Source: Fimbriimonadales bacterium (GTDB lineage: Bacteria; Armatimonadota; Fimbriimonadia; Fimbriimonadales; GBS-DC). From it: a stretch of DNA of 8,943 bases. Shown piece after piece: positions 6,196-8,943 of this stretch. The notes below the pieces were generated by a model that saw nothing but the letters and a program-made list of their open reading frames with translations, was not told where the DNA came from and did not search any database. Position numbers and translations under genes: made by a program. Each line of letters begins with the position of its first letter. The first letter of the stretch is position 1. Where the stretch lies: the NCBI GenBank assembly GCA_026416655.1, contig JAOAES010000179.1, positions 1 through 8,943 on the forward strand, read 5' to 3'.

Positions 6196-7635
6196 ATGAA
6201 TCAGATGTCGCGTAAGTACGCGAGTCGACGCGAGCGCCGCCGGGAAAAGACCCGCCAACGGCTTATCGAGGCGGCGCTCGCGTTGATGCAGAAAAAGCCG
6301 TTTGATCAGGTCACGGTCGAAGAGATTACTGAACTTGCCGATGTTGCTAAGGGCACCTTCTTCACCTACTTTCCTACGAAAGAACACCTGCTACACGCCT
6401 ACATCCGCGACATGACGGATGAGGTGTACGAGTTTTTGGACGCGCTGCAGCCTGAAAACGCACCAAGCCAGTGGGAGGTGTTGCGTCAGGTGATGTTGTT
6501 TATCGCGCAGCGCGACTCGCATTCGGTTCAGATTACACGCTCGATAATGAACACAGCGATGCAGAGCGAGGCGCTCCGACAAATGTTGGCGGAGATTTTG
6601 CAGGAGGCGACGGCGCATGCGCGGCGGGGCTTCGAGTGCGGGCAACAGCGCGGGGAGTTTCGCACGGATGTGCCGCCTGAGGAGCTGGCGCACTGTGCGA
6701 TTCAGCTCTACCGCCTCTGCCAGATGGAATGGCTCATGGAGCGCCCTGAAGAGCCGTTGGAACAAATCGTAGAGCGCGTGCTGGAGTTTTATAAGCCGGC
6801 GTTTTTAGCCAATCGTAGCACGGGCGTCCCGCCCGTGCAAGCAGCCCCCCCTGCTCTTGAGCGAGACGCTCAAGCCACTTTCTTAGACCCCACCCGCGCC
6901 ATCGCCAAACGCCTTGGCGCATACCTCCCCCACTGGCGTCAGGAGGGCGTGACCTACTTTGTCACGTTTCGCCTTGCCGACTCGCTTCCCCAGTCCGCCC
7001 TGAAAGCCATTCAAGCCGAGCGTGAGCAGCTCCGACGCGAGTACGAAAGCAAAGGTGCGCTTACCCCCGCACAAGAAGCACGCCTGAAAAAACTCTACAG
7101 CGAGCGGATTGAGCAATATCTTGACGCAGGCTATGGCGCGTGCTGGCTCCAACACGACGAGATTGCCCAAATCATTGCCGACACACTGCAACACTTTGAC
7201 GGCGTGCGCTATCGTCTGTGGGCATGGTGTATTATGCCGAACCATGTGCATGTGGTGGTGCAACCGCTGGGGGAGTGGGAGCTTTCTAATATCATTCACT
7301 CGTGGAAAAGTTTCACAGCTAAGCGCGCCAACGCTATACTGAGCCGAACAGGTTCTTTCTGGCAGATTGAGTACTATGACCATATCGTGCGGGACGAGCG
7401 TGATTTTGAGCATGTCGTAACCTATACTCTGCTAAATCCTGAACAAGCTGGACTCACGGAGTGGAAGTGGCGCGGAGATATAACCACGTCGCGTGGCACG
7501 GGCGTCCCGCCCGTGCAGCAACTAACCCCGCTTGAGCAGGATGCTCAAGCCACACCGCGTGGCACGGGCGTCTCGCCCGTGCAAAATTCGCTTGAGCGAG
7601 ACGCTCAAGCCACGGAGGGCAACCCATGCGACTGA
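6196..7635 (+). CDS. TetR-family repressor fused in frame to a REP-associated tyrosine transposase (RAYT)
   Basis: One open frame of 479 codons. Residues 1-207 form a complete TetR regulator: basic start, helix-turn-helix VTVEEITELADVAKGTFFTYF (39-59), then the all-helical ligand domain to EFYKPAFLANR. Residues 208-228 are encoded by a REP-like repeat (STGVPPVQAAPPALERDAQAT). Residues 229-428 are a RAYT/Y1 transposase: YLPHWRQEGVTYFVTFRLAD (243-262), HUH motif PNHVHVV (348-354, H350 and H352), FWQIEYYDH, and Y410 in TYTLLNPEQAG as catalytic-tyrosine candidate. Two more repeats encode 433-472, and the frame ends EGNPCD, overlapping tolC by 10 bp. The transposase has no convincing start of its own (only GTG 6949, which removes LPHWRQEG), so it would be made only as a fusion. 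A normal TetR stop is missing. Repressor function with this tail is unknown. The tetR ATG has only a weak ribosome site. Confidence 0.85.
   Translation: MNQMSRKYASRRERRREKTRQRLIEAALALMQKKPFDQVTVEEITELADVAKGTFFTYFPTKEHLLHAYIRDMTDEVYEFLDALQPENAPSQWEVLRQVMLFIAQRDSHSVQITRSIMNTAMQSEALRQMLAEILQEATAHARRGFECGQQRGEFRTDVPPEELAHCAIQLYRLCQMEWLMERPEEPLEQIVERVLEFYKPAFLANRSTGVPPVQAAPPALERDAQATFLDPTRAIAKRLGAYLPHWRQEGVTYFVTFRLADSLPQSALKAIQAEREQLRREYESKGALTPAQEARLKKLYSERIEQYLDAGYGACWLQHDEIAQIIADTLQHFDGVRYRLWAWCIMPNHVHVVVQPLGEWELSNIIHSWKSFTAKRANAILSRTGSFWQIEYYDHIVRDERDFEHVVTYTLLNPEQAGLTEWKWRGDITTSRGTGVPPVQQLTPLEQDAQATPRGTGVSPVQNSLERDAQATEGNPCD
6815..6878. repeat. Composite REP pair, copy 1
   Basis: 64 bp. Left REP (6815-6838, plus): foot GTAG, arms GCACGGGCG/CGCCCGTGC with loop TCC. 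Right REP (6855-6878, minus orientation, foot GTGG): arms CTTGAGCG/CGCTCAAG with loop AGA. The two are separated by 16 bp containing a run of seven C (6845-6851). Read in the tetR frame it encodes STGVPPVQ...LERDAQAT. Confidence 0.85.
7493..7553. repeat. Composite REP pair, copy 2
   Basis: 61 bp. Left REP 7493-7516 (foot GTGG, same arms and TCC loop as copy 1). Right REP 7530-7553 has arms GCTTGAGCA/TGCTCAAGC with loop GGA: the inner G:C pair of the other copies is A:T here, a compensated change that keeps the stem. Spacer 13 bp. It is preceded by a short inverted repeat, CCACG-TCG-CGTGG (7484-7496). Confidence 0.85.
7559..7613. repeat. Composite REP pair, copy 3
   Basis: 55 bp. Left REP 7559-7582 has loop TCT in place of TCC; right REP 7590-7613 has arms GCTTGAGCG/CGCTCAAGC with loop AGA. 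Spacer only 7 bp. It starts 5 bp after copy 2 ends, and the tolC Shine-Dalgarno begins at the next base (7614). Confidence 0.85.
7614..7619 (+). promoter_or_regulatory. Shine-Dalgarno of tolC, abutting the last REP
   Basis: GGAGGG with a 6-nt spacer to ATG 7626, inside the last codons of the tetR-RAYT frame. It fixes the tolC start and suggests coupling. A folded REP hairpin ending at 7609-7613 could hinder ribosome access unless it is unwound by translation of the upstream frame. Confidence 0.85.
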
Positions 7636-8936
7636 AGCTACCTGCACTCTGCTTAGTAAGCGCGCTCTGTATCCCCACCTGGTCTCAACCCAGCAATCCC
7701 CTCACGCTCGACGAAGCCATCCAGCTTGCCCTGCGCAATAACCGCGCTGTGCAAATCAGCGAGCGCAATCTCGAGAAATCGCGCAACGCCGTACGCGAGG
7801 CGCGCGGCAACGCCCTGCCCCAAATACAGGGCAACGCCACCTACACCCGCTTCGACCGCGTGGCGACCGCGCGGTTCGGTCCACAGCCCATCCGATTAGG
7901 CAATATCGAGAACCGCACAGCGCGGATTACCCTCACCCAGGTTATCGACATCAGCGGGATAGTGAGTACCGCCATCCGCGCCGCGTCGGTGTTCGTTTCC
8001 ATCAGCGAGCTGCAGTACGAGCAGACGCGCAACGACACAATTTTGCAAGTGGTGCAGGCGTATCAGGGCGTGGCGCGCGCCGATGAGTTCGTGCGTGTGG
8101 CAGAGGAAGCCCTCAAGAACGCCCAAGAACGACTGCGCATCATTCGCGCACAGGTAGACGCCGGCGTGGCAGCGCAGTTCGACCTGCTGCGCGCTGAGAC
8201 CGCCGTCGCGCAAGCCGAGCAAGCGTTGCTAAACGCCCGCAACCAGCGCGAACTCGCCGTCGCCGCGCTGAACAATCTACTGGGACGCGACCTGAATACC
8301 CCCGTGCAGGTCGTGAAGCCTACCGAACTGCCCCCACTGCAGGAAGCGGAGCTGGAGACGCTCACGCAGCAGGCGTTCCAGAACCGCCCTGAGATTTTAG
8401 CCGCCGAGCGGGGCGTTGAACTTGCCCGCGTGAACATCCGCAACGCGCAGCGCGGCAGTCTTCCAAGCCTTGTGTTGACTGGGCAGGCAGATTTCAATTT
8501 GAACACCTCCACCTTCAACCCGCGCCGCGAGTCCTATACGGGCGTACTGGTGCTGTCGGTGCCCATCTGGGACAGCGGCATCACCCGCGCCCGCGAAGCC
8601 CAAGCCCGCGACGATTTGGAGATTGCCCAACTGCGCCTGCAGCAGGCGAAAGAGGGCGTCGCTTTGGAGGTGCGGCAAGCGTACCTGAACCTGCAGGACG
8701 CGCAGAAACGGCTCGCCGTCGCGCAGAAAGGGCTGGAGCAGGCGCGGGAAGCCCTGCGCCTTGCCCGCGTGCGATTCGAGGCAGGCGTCTCGCCCCAACT
8801 CGAAATCAGCGACGCCGAACTCGCCTTCACACAGGCGCAAACGAACCTTGTGAACGCGCAGTTTGACTACTTAGACGCCTATGCCGCGCTGCAACGCGCA
8901 ATCGGCGTGATTGGCAGGCAATACGCGAAGCGATAG
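7626..8936 (+). CDS. TolC family outer-membrane efflux channel
   Basis: 436 residues, full length for the outer membrane factor (OEP) family. Seen: a signal peptide (MRLK, then a hydrophobic run to about residue 19, cleavage near TWS/QPS), then two homologous halves. Each half begins with a helix (LTLDEAIQLALRNNRAV, 26-42; LETLTQQAFQNRPEILAAERGV, 243-264), continues with strand-rich beta-barrel segments, and ends with a DAGVAAQFDLLRAETAVAQAE or EAGVSPQLEISDAELAFTQAQ coiled-coil stretch (178-198; 385-405). Known: the trimer forms a beta-barrel in the outer membrane with a long periplasmic tunnel, docking onto an adaptor plus an RND, MFS or ABC pump. Being behind a TetR gene and followed by a Shine-Dalgarno, it is likely the first structural gene of a repressible efflux operon. 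SALC at 12-15 is not a good lipobox, so it is probably not a lipoprotein. Confidence 0.93.
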   Translation: MRLKLPALCLVSALCIPTWSQPSNPLTLDEAIQLALRNNRAVQISERNLEKSRNAVREARGNALPQIQGNATYTRFDRVATARFGPQPIRLGNIENRTARITLTQVIDISGIVSTAIRAASVFVSISELQYEQTRNDTILQVVQAYQGVARADEFVRVAEEALKNAQERLRIIRAQVDAGVAAQFDLLRAETAVAQAEQALLNARNQRELAVAALNNLLGRDLNTPVQVVKPTELPPLQEAELETLTQQAFQNRPEILAAERGVELARVNIRNAQRGSLPSLVLTGQADFNLNTSTFNPRRESYTGVLVLSVPIWDSGITRAREAQARDDLEIAQLRLQQAKEGVALEVRQAYLNLQDAQKRLAVAQKGLEQAREALRLARVRFEAGVSPQLEISDAELAFTQAQTNLVNAQFDYLDAYAALQRAIGVIGRQYAKR

Positions 8937-8943
8937 AGGAGGA
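8937..8943 (+). promoter_or_regulatory. Shine-Dalgarno of a downstream gene beyond the window
   Basis: AGGAGGA follows the tolC stop directly and runs to the window edge, so a further gene of the same operon should begin within about 10 bp. A membrane-fusion (adaptor) protein is the usual neighbour, but nothing of it is visible. Confidence 0.7.

Larger units (their letters stand above)
6815..7613 (+). mobile_element. REP-RAYT-REP-REP element inserted at the 3' end of tetR
   Basis: The element comprises the transposase-coding stretch (6879-7480 approximately) with one composite REP pair on the left and two in tandem on the right. Known: RAYTs are HUH single-strand endonucleases related to IS200/IS605 TnpA that cut REP hairpins beside a GTRG tetranucleotide and are usually found flanked by REPs. 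All catalytic landmarks are present (H350-V-H352 and Y410), so it looks intact. It lies between the end of the TetR domain and the tolC ribosome site. No clear target duplication is seen, and simple removal of 6815-7613 does not restore an obvious tetR stop, so exact ends are uncertain. Confidence 0.75.

Noticed and set aside
5644..6387. 247-codon minus-strand frame across the tetR promoter
   Set aside because: It runs antisense through the isomerase, the consensus promoter and tetR; the sequence is Arg/Ser/Pro-rich without motifs.
7493..7613. Tandem hairpins as a rho-independent terminator between tetR and tolC
   Set aside because: No T-run follows any hairpin, the region is an open frame, and tolC depends on read-through. 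The structure fits REP pairs better.
6815..7613. CRISPR array
   Set aside because: Only three palindromic-pair units with short variable spacers and a transposase between them; no array periodicity or cas genes.

Overview
The window is GC-rich, almost entirely coding and bacterial. A TolC-type outer-membrane channel points to a two-membraned (Gram-negative) cell. The gene mix (YlxP/RbfA, two xylose-isomerase-like TIM barrels, a ROK kinase) and repeats that translate as TGVPPVQ...LERDAQAT remind me of Armatimonadota or a similar deep-branching phylum. That placement is recalled rather than tested, so confidence in it is low.

Layout. (1) 1-1176 (+): the C-terminal module of an FtsX/MacB-type ABC permease, probably cut by the window edge. 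(2) 4576-1173 (-): a compact four-gene operon, read right to left: ROK sugar kinase, TIM-barrel sugar isomerase/epimerase with an odd 66-residue N-terminal extension, LolA-like protein without a signal peptide, and MobA-like nucleotidyltransferase. Junctions are an ATGA overlap and two 3-bp gaps, so co-transcription and translational coupling are likely. Its last stop codon overlaps the stop codon of the convergent permease gene. (3) 4577-4631: a 55-bp divergent spacer with two mirror-image TATACT boxes, each 8-9 nt from an ATG with no Shine-Dalgarno sequence, suggesting two leaderless transcripts. (4) 4632-6086 (+): ylxP (DUF503), rbfA and a second TIM-barrel isomerase overlapping rbfA by 8 bp. 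(5) 6087-6195: a consensus sigma-70 promoter followed by two TGACC/GGT(T)CA operators. (6) 6196-8936 (+): a tetR - tolC efflux-type operon, with a Shine-Dalgarno at the right edge for a further gene, perhaps the periplasmic adaptor of the pump.

The most interesting object is at 6815-7613. A REP-associated tyrosine transposase (RAYT; HUH motif PNHVHVV) is joined in frame to the C-terminus of the TetR repressor. It is bracketed by three composite repeats. Each repeat is a pair of 24-bp REP-like hairpins in opposite orientation, each with a GTRG foot (GTAG once, GTGG elsewhere). All three repeats are open in the same reading frame and their spacers are all 1 mod 3 in length. The result is an uninterrupted 479-codon TetR-REP-RAYT-REP-REP reading frame that ends by overlapping the tolC start, with the tolC Shine-Dalgarno one base-step beyond the last repeat. 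TetR, transposase and efflux channel would all be under TetR's own operators.
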